Part shown: positions 35,736-44,329 of the stretch, piece by piece
How positions within the stretch are numbered: position 1 is the stretch's first letter
How the letters are laid out: each line of letters opens with the position of its first letter
NCBI GenBank assembly: GCA_021774795.1
Contig: JAJFIR010000041.1
Location: 1 to 47,800 of the forward strand
Source: Emcibacteraceae bacterium
GTDB taxonomy: Bacteria > Pseudomonadota > Alphaproteobacteria > Sphingomonadales > Emcibacteraceae
Reading direction: 5' to 3'
Length of the DNA: 47,800 nt
The notes under the pieces: generated by a model
Databases searched by the model: none
What the model saw: only the letters and a program-made list of their open reading frames with translations
Told to the model about the DNA's origin: nothing
Translations under genes and position numbers: made by a program

Positions 35736-36251
35736 TTATTTTTCCTGATTATTAAATTCAACGGAAAGTATTTCCACATCACCGTCAAATGTTGCCGTTC
35801 TGAGATCGCCGCACCCTTCGACATTCACCGTGTTGATCTGGTCGGTCCAAATATCACGTAAGGCATTATGAATAATGGTTAAGCCTTCTATATTTTCGGG
35901 CGCCTTAATTTCCTGATAAACCCAGAAATATATGCGCTCGACTTCATGACCGACATGTTTTAGTTTTAGTTCTTTGCCGTTAAGCGGCTTTATAGCAAAA
36001 CGTTGCGATACGTAATTGGCAAACAGTTCCTGCGTATCGGCGGAGTTTCTAATGTCGGCCCGCTTGTCAAATAATATTTGGGCCGCATGCTCGCTATCAT
36101 GCAGGTAAAAGCGGTGCATCACTTCAAGGTTTCCGGTGTTTTTATTAAATAGAACTTTTGTAATCGCCGCACGCAACTGGTGTGCGAAAACGGGCGCTGA
36201 ATAAACGCCCGTCATCAAAATCGTTAGAAGTATAACGAAAATACGTTTCAT
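35736..36251 (-). CDS. DUF6702 family exported protein
   Basis: A 171-residue exported protein with a signal peptide (about 1-23, ending PVFAH). It matches DUF6702: HQLRAAITKVLFNKNTGNLE, HRFYLHDSEHAAQ, KHVGHEVERIYFWVYQEI and a closing FDGDVEILSVEF. Function unknown. The start shares one base with the stop of the M1 peptidase gene (TAATG), so they are co-translated; the same pairing occurs in other marine bacteria, which suggests a shared role. Confidence 0.8.
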   Translation of the reverse strand: MKRIFVILLTILMTGVYSAPVFAHQLRAAITKVLFNKNTGNLEVMHRFYLHDSEHAAQILFDKRADIRNSADTQELFANYVSQRFAIKPLNGKELKLKHVGHEVERIYFWVYQEIKAPENIEGLTIIHNALRDIWTDQINTVNVEGCGDLRTATFDGDVEILSVEFNNQEK

Positions 36252-38674
36252 TAATTCTCTTCTTTGTCTTTCTCTGTTTTAAGTTCTGTTTTAATATCAT
36301 GCATGATGTCACGTCGTTTAAGTCCCTTGCGCGGCGGGCTTTTGAAGGCTTCAATCCGGGACGGAATGATACGGCGCGGATAATGGTTATTTTCAACATC
36401 CACATCAGCCGTTTCCCAACGCGGATCAACAACCACTTCTGCCAGTTCTTTATCAAGCACCAATAATTTTTTCACAGATTTATAAGAACGGCGCCAAATT
36501 TCGGCGGGAATATTATAATTTTCCGTTGATCCGTCCGTATATGTAAGCTGAAGCAGGATCGGCATCACAAGGCCACCTTTGTTTGAAAACTCAAGAACAT
36601 AATATTTCTTGTCTTCGCGCACTGCACGGGTGAAGGTTTCTTTTTCAACTTCATCCAAACCATTCAAGAAATCAAAATATGTATTTCTTTCTTTATTGGT
36701 TACCGTGAATTGGTCATTATCGTCGTGGAAATCACGAACGTCCGGGTTACGGTCCACCCATGAAATCATTCCTTCTTCCTGGTTACGGCTGGTGAAAACT
36801 GACGCCGGCTTGCCGTTATGTTCGTCGCGACGACGACTGAAATCAATATCCGGATCTTTTGTATCCATGCGCATGGCATAAATATGATCAAGGGAGATAT
36901 CCACATGATCAGTTGTATAATACCAACCACGGAAGAACCAATCCAGATCAACACCGGATGCTTCTTCCATTGTACGGAAAAAATCAGAAGGAGTAGGGCG
37001 CTTGAACATCCAGCGACGAGAATATTCCTTAAACGCGAAATCAAATAACTCGCGGCCCAAAATTGTTTCCCGTAAAATATTAAGCGATACTGCCGGTTTG
37101 GTATAGGCATTTGGCCCCAGACGTAAAACACTATCTGACTGTGTCATGATCGGAACCTGATTTTCTGATTTCATATAATCAATAACATCGCTTGGTTCCG
37201 TGCCGTCCATATCGAAATCCCACTCACGGCCCGCAACACTATCAAGATAGCTGTTTAAACCTTCATCCATCCAGGTCCACTGACGTTCGTCTGAATTAAC
37301 AATCATCGGGAAATACATATGACCAATTTCATGGATCACCACACCGATGAGAAATTCTTTTTCTGCGGCAGTATATGTCCGCGTGCCATCGTCATGAAGG
37401 ATCGTGCGTGGCCCGTTAAAGGTGATCATCGGATATTCCATTCCACCAACCGGTCCGTTTACCGAAATGGCGACAGGGTAGGGATAATCAAACGAGACCC
37501 GGGAATATACTTCCAGTGTATGAATTACGATTTCGGTCGAATATTTTTCCCAAAGCTCACCACCTTCTTTCGGAAAGAATGACATGGCCATAACAAAGGG
37601 GTTAACGGCACCACCCTGATTATATCCTTTAGCATCCCACGCAAACTTACGGGATGTCGTCCAGGCAAAGTCACGTACATTTTCCGCTTTAAAGTGCCAG
37701 GTTTTTGCCCCGTTAGTGCCTTCCTGTTCGTTTTCAAGAGCTTCTGCTGGTGTCACGATGAAGACCGGCCGGTCTGCTGTTTTTGCCTGTTCAAACCGGT
37801 CACGTTGTTCTGCGGTCATCACATCAGTTGAGTTTTGAAGCTCACCGGTTGCCCCAACGATATGATCATCAGGCACCGTCAGGTTTACATCAAAATTACC
37901 AAACTCTTGCGTAAATTCACCGCTTCCCAGGAATTCCTTAGCGGTCCACGCTTCATAATCCGTATAGGCCCCCATACGCGGGTACCACTGGGACATTTCG
38001 TATATATAACCGCCCCCTTCAATTTCGTCGTCTGGAAAATGTTCATACCCGCCGCGGCCGCCCATAACATCGCTTTCTATGATATTAAAGGCGTAATCGA
38101 CCGTAAATTTAACACTGCTGCCTGATGAAAGCGGAGAGGGGAGGTCAACACGCATTTTCGTACCGACGACCGTGAATTTAAGATCGCGACCGCCCGATTT
38201 AACAGAATTAATTTCAAATCCGAACGGCTGATCTGCCTGTAACTGTTGGGTGCGAAGCTGATTTAAGCTAAGTCTGCCGGGTTTATGATCAAATCCTTTA
38301 AGGTTGGCGGGGGAGCTATTAAAAGTCGCCGTTTTATGTTGCATGGAGTTTTTATTAAAACGGTTTTGATCGAGCTGAACCCATAGGAAGCGCATGGTGT
38401 CCGGTGAATTGTTATGATAAGTAACTTCAACATCGCCCGTAAGACGGCGTAAATTTTCGTCCAAAGTAACATTAATCACATAATCGGCCCGTTGCTGCCA
38501 ATATTCATGGCCGGGTTCACCACCCGCCGTTCTATAGGTGTTTGCTGTTGGTAAAATTTCGTCAAGCTGGCGGAATTTATCAACATAATCGCCTTTTGTT
38601 TGCTGCACTTGCGCAGCGGCGACTGATGTGATTGATAGACATAGTGCCATTAAAATAGTGATTTTACAAAACAT
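36251..38674 (-). CDS. Secreted M1 family metallopeptidase
   Basis: An 807-residue exported peptidase. I chose ATG 38674, which begins a clean signal peptide (ITILMALCLSITSVAAAQ) with GGGAG about ten bases upstream; an in-frame ATG at 38758 would add 28 residues and cover an inverted repeat. The zinc site is HEIGH near residue 448, with the Glu ligand after 18 residues (WTWMDEGLNSYLD), and GGMEYPMITF stands for the exopeptidase GxMEN motif. The C-terminal part is complete but lacks the ERAP1-like helical domain. It is co-translated with the DUF6702 gene. It differs from the M1 enzyme at 18761-21301 in lineage. Confidence 0.9.
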   Translation of the reverse strand: MFCKITILMALCLSITSVAAAQVQQTKGDYVDKFRQLDEILPTANTYRTAGGEPGHEYWQQRADYVINVTLDENLRRLTGDVEVTYHNNSPDTMRFLWVQLDQNRFNKNSMQHKTATFNSSPANLKGFDHKPGRLSLNQLRTQQLQADQPFGFEINSVKSGGRDLKFTVVGTKMRVDLPSPLSSGSSVKFTVDYAFNIIESDVMGGRGGYEHFPDDEIEGGGYIYEMSQWYPRMGAYTDYEAWTAKEFLGSGEFTQEFGNFDVNLTVPDDHIVGATGELQNSTDVMTAEQRDRFEQAKTADRPVFIVTPAEALENEQEGTNGAKTWHFKAENVRDFAWTTSRKFAWDAKGYNQGGAVNPFVMAMSFFPKEGGELWEKYSTEIVIHTLEVYSRVSFDYPYPVAISVNGPVGGMEYPMITFNGPRTILHDDGTRTYTAAEKEFLIGVVIHEIGHMYFPMIVNSDERQWTWMDEGLNSYLDSVAGREWDFDMDGTEPSDVIDYMKSENQVPIMTQSDSVLRLGPNAYTKPAVSLNILRETILGRELFDFAFKEYSRRWMFKRPTPSDFFRTMEEASGVDLDWFFRGWYYTTDHVDISLDHIYAMRMDTKDPDIDFSRRRDEHNGKPASVFTSRNQEEGMISWVDRNPDVRDFHDDNDQFTVTNKERNTYFDFLNGLDEVEKETFTRAVREDKKYYVLEFSNKGGLVMPILLQLTYTDGSTENYNIPAEIWRRSYKSVKKLLVLDKELAEVVVDPRWETADVDVENNHYPRRIIPSRIEAFKSPPRKGLKRRDIMHDIKTELKTEKDKEEN

Positions 38675-38688
38675 GAAAACTTTGCTCC

Positions 38689-38730
38689 CGGGTATGTATA
38701 TTTTATAATGAGAAAAAATATACATACCCG
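38689..38730. promoter_or_regulatory. 16-bp perfect inverted repeat before the M1 peptidase start
   Basis: CGGGTATGTATATTTT (38689-38704) and AAAATATACATACCCG (38715-38730) are exact reverse complements separated by ten bases. The end nearest the gene abuts GGGAG, its ribosome-binding site. It could be an operator or a leader hairpin that covers the RBS. Confidence 0.6.
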
Positions 38731-38832
38731 TTGCGGCTGTGCCTAGTAAATAATGCATTTTTTTCGCTTTAACCGGGCCAATTTTTAATATAAGCTTTTT
38801 ACGGTATCAGGGATAAAAAGAGGAAAAGCATA

Positions 38833-40086
38833 ATGAGCGATCAGGAAAATAAATATGATGTTGTCGTCGTTGGTGGCGGAGCCGCCGGAATTGCAACCAT
38901 TTCTAGCCTGTTAAAAAGGCGTAATTGGCTGAATATAGCGGTTATTGAGCCAAGCGAAGATCATTATTACCAACCTGGCTGGACCATGGTTGGCGGCGGT
39001 ATTTTTGTCGCTGAGGAAACAAAGCGAGCCGAAAAAAGCCTTATTCCTGAAGGTGTGAAGTGGATAAAAGACGAAGTAACGACCTTCAATCCGGAAGGCA
39101 ATAGCATTAATTTAAAGTCAGGCACGACAGTTAAATATGATCATATGATCGTGGCACCGGGGATAACGTTGAATTGGGATGCTGTTTCCGGATTAAAAGA
39201 AACACTTGGGAAGAATTGTGTAACTTCAAATTATTCATATGAAACAGCACCCTATACATGGGAGCTCGTGCAAAACTTTAAAAGCGGGAAAGCCGTATTC
39301 ACGCAACCTCCACTTCCATTTAAATGTGCAGGTGCGCCGCAAAAAGCGATGTATCTATCATGCAGCGAATGGCGTGCTAAAGGGCTTTTGGATAATATAG
39401 AAGTTGAATTTTGCAATGCAGGGCCTGCGTTGTTTGGCGTAGCAGATTATATACCGCCGCTAATGGAATATGTGGATAAATATGGTATTGAACTTAGTTT
39501 TTCACAGAATTTAATCGCGGTTGACGGTGAAAACAAGATTGCAACCTTCAATGTAACCGACGCGGACGGCAACGTAAGGCAGGTTGAGAAGAAATTTGAT
39601 ATGCTTCATGTTTGTCCGCCGCAATGTCCACCAGAATTTATTAAAAACAGCCCTCTTGCTGCTGAAACGGGCTACCTTGCGGTTGATCCGGCAACATTAC
39701 AGCATACGAAATACGGCAATATATTCGGTGCAGGGGACATTATCGCGACCCTTAATGCCAAAACCGCCGCCGCAGCCCGCAAACATGCGGGAGTTGTCGC
39801 GGAAAACCTTTTATCTGTCATGGACGCTAAGGAATTGGAAGCGATCTATGATGGTTATGGCTCATGTCCGTTAACGGTGGAACGCGGGAAAATTATCCTT
39901 GCTGAATTTGGTTATGGAGGCAAGATTATGCCGACATTCCCGGGATGGATGAATAATACATTTAAAGCAACCAGACGCGCATGGTTTTTAAAAGCTGATA
40001 TACTTCCAAATGTATATTGGAATTATATGCTTAAGGGCAGGGAACTTTTCGCAAAGCCAAAGAAAAAAGCAGGCACCCAACATTAG
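38833..40086 (+). CDS. sqr: Sulfide:quinone oxidoreductase (SQOR-like)
   Basis: A 417-residue FAD enzyme on the membrane surface that oxidises sulfide and passes electrons to quinone. FAD-binding site VVVGGGAAGIATISSLLKR at the N-terminus and IFGAGDIIATLNAKTAAA in the second flavin motif. The catalytic Cys pair of the mitochondrial-like class is visible: Cys165 in PFKCAGAPQKAMYLS and Cys345 in GYGSCPLTVERGK. An extra pair, CPPQC (Cys261, Cys265), lies between. The end carries a WFLKADILPNVYWNYMLKG membrane-contacting part. AGAGGA precedes the start. It is followed by a four-Cys protein and a DUF1801 gene. Confidence 0.92.
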   Translation: MSDQENKYDVVVVGGGAAGIATISSLLKRRNWLNIAVIEPSEDHYYQPGWTMVGGGIFVAEETKRAEKSLIPEGVKWIKDEVTTFNPEGNSINLKSGTTVKYDHMIVAPGITLNWDAVSGLKETLGKNCVTSNYSYETAPYTWELVQNFKSGKAVFTQPPLPFKCAGAPQKAMYLSCSEWRAKGLLDNIEVEFCNAGPALFGVADYIPPLMEYVDKYGIELSFSQNLIAVDGENKIATFNVTDADGNVRQVEKKFDMLHVCPPQCPPEFIKNSPLAAETGYLAVDPATLQHTKYGNIFGAGDIIATLNAKTAAAARKHAGVVAENLLSVMDAKELEAIYDGYGSCPLTVERGKIILAEFGYGGKIMPTFPGWMNNTFKATRRAWFLKADILPNVYWNYMLKGRELFAKPKKKAGTQH

Positions 40087-40110
40087 AGATACAAATTAAC
40101 AGGGGATTAC

Positions 40111-40290
40111 ATGCAGCTGGTTATGTCCATATGGGGATATATTAATGGGAAGATCAGTGTTAAATGTGCCGAATGCAAACATCTTAAAAAAGACAAGTGT
40201 TTTGGCCGCATCATCCCGGAAGAAATGCGTGAAAAACCGCGAATGTGCGGATTTTGGAAAAAACGCTTTACGTGGAGAAAGCGTTATTAG
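40111..40290 (+). CDS. 59-residue four-cysteine protein
   Basis: A short gene starting at ATG 40111 behind AGGGG. The product has 59 residues, with Cys in the pattern C-x2-C-x8-C-x16-C (KCAECKHLKKDKCFG, then RMCGFW) and a very basic C-terminus (KKRFTWRKRY). Four Cys suit a zinc ribbon or a small Fe-S site. Family not recognised. It starts 24 bp after the SQR stop, so the two are probably co-transcribed, and a role in sulfide handling or SQR maturation is possible but only inferred. An alternative start is the ATG at 40123. Confidence 0.6.
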   Translation: MQLVMSIWGYINGKISVKCAECKHLKKDKCFGRIIPEEMREKPRMCGFWKKRFTWRKRY

Positions 40291-40324
40291 CACAAGATAG
40301 TGTTTAACGGAGCAGGGGGCTGCT

Positions 40325-40726
40325 ATGTCATCGCTGAAAATTAAATCTGTCACCGAGCAAGGTGTTTTTGATGATATTATTGTAGGTTCCGATAAAAATA
40401 TTAAGGAAATATCCCATGCTTTACGCGGGCTCCTGGCAGAAGTCATGCCGGACATTACCGAAGTACCGTGGGGCAGGCAGAAAATAGCCGGATATGGCGT
40501 TGGACCTAAGAAAATGTCTGAACATTTTTCCTACATTTCACCTTTCAGGGAGCATGTCAATTTAGGGTTTACCTACGGTGCGGCCTTAAATGACCCGACG
40601 AATTTACTTGAAGGTGGTGGTGCTAACATGCGCCACATAAAAATAAGATCATTGGACGATGTTAATAATCCGGCGATAAAAGACCTGCTTGTTCAGGCAT
40701 CAAAACATTTACCGAAATTAAAATAG
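40325..40726 (+). CDS. DUF1801 domain protein
   Basis: A 133-residue protein of the DUF1801/YdhG type: ALRGLLAEVMPDITEVPWGR, then the strand set GYGVGPKKMSEHFSYISPFR and EHVNLGFTYGAALNDP, and a closing RHIKIRSLDDVNNPAIKDLL. The fold is a small alpha/beta domain of unknown function, sometimes linked to iron or stress. GGAGCAGGGGG precedes the start. It follows the four-Cys gene by 34 bp and may be the third gene of the SQR unit. Confidence 0.8.
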   Translation: MSSLKIKSVTEQGVFDDIIVGSDKNIKEISHALRGLLAEVMPDITEVPWGRQKIAGYGVGPKKMSEHFSYISPFREHVNLGFTYGAALNDPTNLLEGGGANMRHIKIRSLDDVNNPAIKDLLVQASKHLPKLK

Positions 40727-40905
40727 TAAAAACAGCTCATGCCTGATTAAGTATAGTCCGGTTTTGCATGTTTTCCATAAAAAAACGTGAGAACAAAAAA
40801 AGAACATTGACAAATTGGGATATTGAGTTCATCTTATATGCATGGGTTTTTAACGAAACCACAATAATGCTAACATATTGGGGGACAAGGTAAAAGGACC
40901 CCAAT

Positions 40906-41235
40906 ATGAACTATAATAACCTGAAGGATCGGTATGATGATACGAATATTGCGTTTGATCATTGGCATGCTGATTTTCTACACAATTCTCATATCCAATC
41001 CACATTATCAAATTTGAATTTACTGGCTCGCGAATGTTCCAGGCAGGATTTCACAGGTGAGATAAATCATCTGCTTGAATGTTTAATCCAGTATGACCAT
41101 AAGACAAATCTTATCGCGCAGGAAATTCGCCGTCATCTGACGATCCCGGATCCGTACCAACGACGAAAAGAGGTGCTCAGTAACGTCAAACTGATATTTC
41201 GGACATTCGCATGGGAACATCAATTTAAGGAATAA
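40906..41235 (+). CDS. Helical hypothetical protein
   Basis: A 109-residue soluble protein, predicted helical (SNLNLLARECSRQDFTGEIN, HLLECLIQYDHKTNLIAQEI), with two Cys. AAAAGGACC lies about six bases before ATG 40906. No family recognised. It has its own 179-bp upstream region; an FNR-like box follows it and belongs to the next gene. Confidence 0.55.
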   Translation: MNYNNLKDRYDDTNIAFDHWHADFLHNSHIQSTLSNLNLLARECSRQDFTGEINHLLECLIQYDHKTNLIAQEIRRHLTIPDPYQRRKEVLSNVKLIFRTFAWEHQFKE

Positions 41236-41260
41236 AATATCTGTACAAACTGTAATATAA

Positions 41261-41274
41261 TTGATCAAAGTCAA
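41261..41274. promoter_or_regulatory. FNR/FixK-like box
   Basis: TTGATCAAAGTCAA matches the FNR/Anr/FixK consensus TTGAT-N4-ATCAA with one mismatch. It lies 56 bp before the start at 41330, a spacing usual for activation under low oxygen. Confidence 0.55.
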
Positions 41275-41329
41275 ATTGAAAAATCTTTTCATCCGCTAAG
41301 TTAAAGATATTAAACAACAGGAGAGAGAT

Positions 41330-41527
41330 ATGTTTTTAAACCCGCAAACCGTTAAGTTCCTCGACGAGAGGGATCATTACCTTATACGCAAAGCAAAAAG
41401 CGCAGATGATCTGACAGACTTTGACCTTCAGAAAATCGCAGAAAGCGCCGGCGTCTCCTTAAAGACCGTGACAGAGGACGCAGAAGCCTATAAATTTGAT
41501 CTAAGACATCATAAGCCGGTTATGTGA
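41330..41527 (+). CDS. Small hypothetical protein, possibly oxygen-regulated
   Basis: A 65-residue soluble protein (FLDERDHYLIRKAKSADDLT, then DFDLQKIAESAGVSLKTVTE). The IAESAGVSLKTV stretch looks like part of a helix-turn-helix, but the protein is too short for a normal DNA-binding domain. GGAGAGAG precedes the ATG. An FNR-like box upstream suggests induction at low oxygen. Family not recognised. Confidence 0.6.
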   Translation: MFLNPQTVKFLDERDHYLIRKAKSADDLTDFDLQKIAESAGVSLKTVTEDAEAYKFDLRHHKPVM

Positions 41528-41735
41528 TGCGATTATCCGCATAGGGTAATTGAAAAGGGGATAAGCGAACAGCGTAAAATAAAAGCCAATGCCATCAGTG
41601 GTTTAATCTGTATATTATTCGCATAATATATATTATGGTATATTTTTATATGCATATTCTGTGATCTGGTTTATTAAATGCCGTTGCTCTATATTCTCAT
41701 TCATATACACAAAACATAAAATGGGAGAATAAAAT

Positions 41736-42469
41736 ATGGCCAAAATTTCAACCCCCAATTCAAAAAACATTTCAAAACGCAAATTTATATCCGGTGGTGC
41801 GCTTGCCACAACTGCGGCGGCGGTGACGAGCTTTAACATCAATACATCATCCGTGAATGCACAAACCGCTTCCATAGACGCCAGCAGCGGCCTTAAGACC
41901 GGAATAATGAAGCCAATGACCTATACGGAGCTCCCCGGGTTTTTATCTGCGGCGCAAATCGCCCCTCATTATAACAATCATTATGGCGGTGCGTTAAAAG
42001 GCCATCTGGACCTGGACAAACAAATAGATGAAATGACCGCTAGCGGCATGCGAAACGGTGCCGCTTACGCGACAATGCAGTGCGGCCACACCATGCGGGG
42101 CAACAGCACCCTGCTCCATGAAGTGTTTTTTGATGGCATGACGGCAAGCGCGTCTGACCCGGCAGCAAATATTCGCGCAGTAATTGAGGCCCACTTTGGC
42201 AGCCTTGAAAAATGGCAGGCTGATTTCGCGGCGGCGTCCGGTACCGCGAGTGGTTGGTCAGTTCTAAAATAAGCGGAAAGCTTTATAATGTGGTCAGTGA
42301 TGCCCACGCTGATGGCGTATTCTGGCAAGCGGCACCGATCATCGCGCTGGATATGTATGAACATAGTTATTATGTGGATTATCAGAATAATAAAGGCACT
42401 TATATCAACAAGTTTTTTGACTATATTAACTGGGATTCGGCCGAACGGCGTTTGAAAGAAGCAACATGA
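41736..42469 (+). pseudogene. Exported Fe/Mn superoxide dismutase with a frameshift
   Basis: The N-terminus has a Tat-like signal with KR instead of RR (SKRKFISGGALATTAAAVTS). The SOD fold follows: APHYNNHYGGALKGHLD (first metal His), RGNSTLLHEVFFDGM (second His, divergent from the usual NHxFxW) and, after the shift, ALDMYEHSYYVDYQNNKGTY (metal Asp and His). The first frame ends GWSVLK at a TAA near 42270; the next frame continues SGKLYNVVSDAHADGVFW to the stop at 42467-42469. Adding one A to CTAAAATAAGC restores LKISGKLYN. It is thus a real frameshift or a single-base error; all metal-binding positions are present over the two frames. Confidence 0.7.
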
Positions 42470-42511
42470 TAATTTTTAAGAAACTGTACCCCTCTTCACG
42501 CTTTTAACATG
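42469..42511 (+). repeat. Left copy of the cysE 3'-end repeat
   Basis: This 43-bp block is 35/43 identical to 43597-43639, which is the 3' end of cysE. Read on the minus strand it gives THVKSVKRGTVS and stop, against [12 protein letters not shown] and stop in cysE. The two copies flank the methyltransferase gene as direct repeats, 1128 bp apart. Confidence 0.7.
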
Positions 42512-42615
42512 AGTGTATTTTCAACTAAATTTATTTAGATTTGCAAAAATATTGCTGATATATATGCGGTTGCCCTGTATAGTCACCGGAATCAGTTCAA
42601 CCAGCAGGATTTAGG

Positions 42616-43497
42616 ATGGCTCCAAGGGTCAGGAGATCAAATAGAACCACAGATCCAAGAACGACCCTTCTTGAGAGCGAAAGTACAAGGAAATTCATGA
42701 AACACTACGGCAAAATCTGCACATTGATGTATGACCTCGATAAACCTGTGGTTCCCGAAATCGACTTGGCTTTCTACCTAAGCTACGTGGAAGAGGCCAA
42801 CGGGCCCATACTGCAACCCATGGTGGGCACGGGGCGTTTTGCCCTGCCGCTGATGGAAAAGGGTTTCAAGATCGATGGCGTAGACGCATCTGCTGACATG
42901 TTGGCCAAATTCCGGCGCGTCTGTAAAGAGCGTGGCCACGATGCCAATATCTACGAAAACACTCTGGCGGAGATGGAACTGCCAGAGCTTTACGCCTTAA
43001 TCTTTATCACCTCAGGATCATTCTCTCTCATCACCGATGACGAGGAAATTTCTCGTAGTCTGACAAATATCAATCGACATTTATTACCCGGTGGCTGTTT
43101 TGTCTTCGAAGTATCTGAATACGATGACGCTCACGCCCTTGATCATCATTGGCTTGATCATCATTGGAATGGCAAGTGGCTGAAGTCTCCAGAGGGCGAG
43201 ATCGTGCTACAGAGCGTAGTTCAGAACGATCAAGACAGAAATTCCGACACTGTGCATTCTCTGGTGCGTTATGAGCTGATTAAAGACGGCAGGTTGGTTG
43301 ACACTGAGTTCCTGGAGTTTTCTCTGAAATATCATAACAAAGGCGGGGACAAACTCAAGGCTCTGCTTGACGAACATGGTTTCGAAGATGTCGTCTACTA
43401 CAATTCCTATGACAAGACCTATGACAAAGGTAGAAAGAATTCCAATCTGATTGTTGAATGCCGCAAGAAGCAAGACTTTTCCAGAAAAAGACCTTAA
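42616..43497 (+). CDS. Class I SAM-dependent methyltransferase
   Basis: A 293-residue methyltransferase. Motif I is diverged (GPILQPMVGTGRFALPLMEK), then KIDGVDASADMLAKFRRVCK (the acidic SAM ribose site), LIFITSGSFSLI and HLLPGGCFVFEVSEYD. The C-terminal half is beta-rich with LDHHWLDHHW, a perfect 15-bp tandem duplication. Target unknown. Codon use is more GC-rich than in its neighbours, which fits acquisition from elsewhere. The start is ATG 42616 behind AGGA, with ATG 42697 (MKHYGKIC) as an alternative that would begin at the conserved part. The gene sits between two copies of the cysE 3' end. Confidence 0.8.
   Translation: MAPRVRRSNRTTDPRTTLLESESTRKFMKHYGKICTLMYDLDKPVVPEIDLAFYLSYVEEANGPILQPMVGTGRFALPLMEKGFKIDGVDASADMLAKFRRVCKERGHDANIYENTLAEMELPELYALIFITSGSFSLITDDEEISRSLTNINRHLLPGGCFVFEVSEYDDAHALDHHWLDHHWNGKWLKSPEGEIVLQSVVQNDQDRNSDTVHSLVRYELIKDGRLVDTEFLEFSLKYHNKGGDKLKALLDEHGFEDVVYYNSYDKTYDKGRKNSNLIVECRKKQDFSRKRP
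43138..43167 (+). repeat. 15-bp perfect tandem duplication inside the methyltransferase gene
   Basis: CTTGATCATCATTGG is repeated twice without interruption, giving LDHHW-LDHHW in frame. A recent slippage duplication that keeps the reading frame. Confidence 0.9.
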
Positions 43498-43596
43498 TAA
43501 CTATTTTATTTGCTGTAGCCAAATCGAACGTATTTTAAAGCGAACGAATGAAACCCGGATAGTGGCAAAGCTAAAGGCATTAAGTGAAACACCAAA

Positions 43597-43639
43597 ATAA
43601 TTTTTAAGAAACCTTGCCCGTCTTTCTGTTTTTAACATG
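43597..43639 (+). repeat. Right copy of the repeat (true cysE 3' end)
   Basis: It covers the last codons and stop of cysE plus seven bases beyond. Partner of 42469-42511: 16 identical bases, a 17-base middle with 9 matches, then 10 identical bases. Confidence 0.7.
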
Positions 43640-44314
43640 CGGTTCGCCAATATCTTTGCTACGATGCTTTAATTCTTGTTCAAGCTCTTCAACGCGTTTT
43701 CTTAACGCGCAAACCTCCGCGAACATATCTTCCAGTGGTTTTGCGATCGGGTCGGGTATTTCCGCCGTGGTGATGCCGTAAGCGCAGAAATCTTTCTTTT
43801 CGTTCTTCTTTACTTCGGTGGCGGGAATGCCAACAACGGTTGTACCCGCCCTCACCGGTTTAATCACGACCGCGTTTGAGCCAACCCGTGCATTTTTTTC
43901 GATGGTAATTGGCCCAAGAATTTTGGCCCCGGCGCCAATGATTACCCCGTCCTCAAGGGTCGGGTGGCGTTTGTCACCGATGAGCGACGTACCGCCAAGG
44001 GTAACCCCTTGATATATTGTGACATTATCACCAATTTCCGTGGTTTCACCGATGACAATACCCATACCGTGATCAATGAAAAATCCGCCCCCGATTTTAG
44101 CACCTGGGTGAATTTCAATGCCGCTGAAAAACCGCCCCAAATGGGAAATAAACCGCCCTAACGTGAAGCATTCTTTTTTCCATAACCAATGGGCCGCGCG
44201 GTAGAAAATAAGCGCATGAACACCAGGGTATGATAAAAGTACATCAAATGTTGATCTGGCGGCCGGGTCCCGTTCTAAAACAAGGGCGACGTCTTTTCGA
44301 ATATTATCAAACAT
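43604..44314 (-). CDS. cysE: Serine O-acetyltransferase
   Basis: A 236-residue enzyme that makes O-acetylserine from serine and acetyl-CoA, the first step of cysteine synthesis. It has the N-terminal helical part ([20 protein letters not shown]), then the left-handed beta-helix with [20 protein letters not shown] (catalytic Asp-His), [20 protein letters not shown] and [20 protein letters not shown]. The short form of the family. A coiled-coil-like tail follows ([20 protein letters not shown]). AGGAAAAAAC precedes the ATG. It lies 43 bp after cysK, so the two form a cysteine operon. Its 3' end is the right copy of the 43-bp repeat. Confidence 0.93.
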   Translation of the reverse strand: MFDNIRKDVALVLERDPAARSTFDVLLSYPGVHALIFYRAAHWLWKKECFTLGRFISHLGRFFSGIEIHPGAKIGGGFFIDHGMGIVIGETTEIGDNVTIYQGVTLGGTSLIGDKRHPTLEDGVIIGAGAKILGPITIEKNARVGSNAVVIKPVRAGTTVVGIPATEVKKNEKKDFCAYGITTAEIPDPIAKPLEDMFAEVCALRKRVEELEQELKHRSKDIGEPHVKNRKTGKVS

Positions 44315-44329
44315 GTTTTTTCCTCAAAG

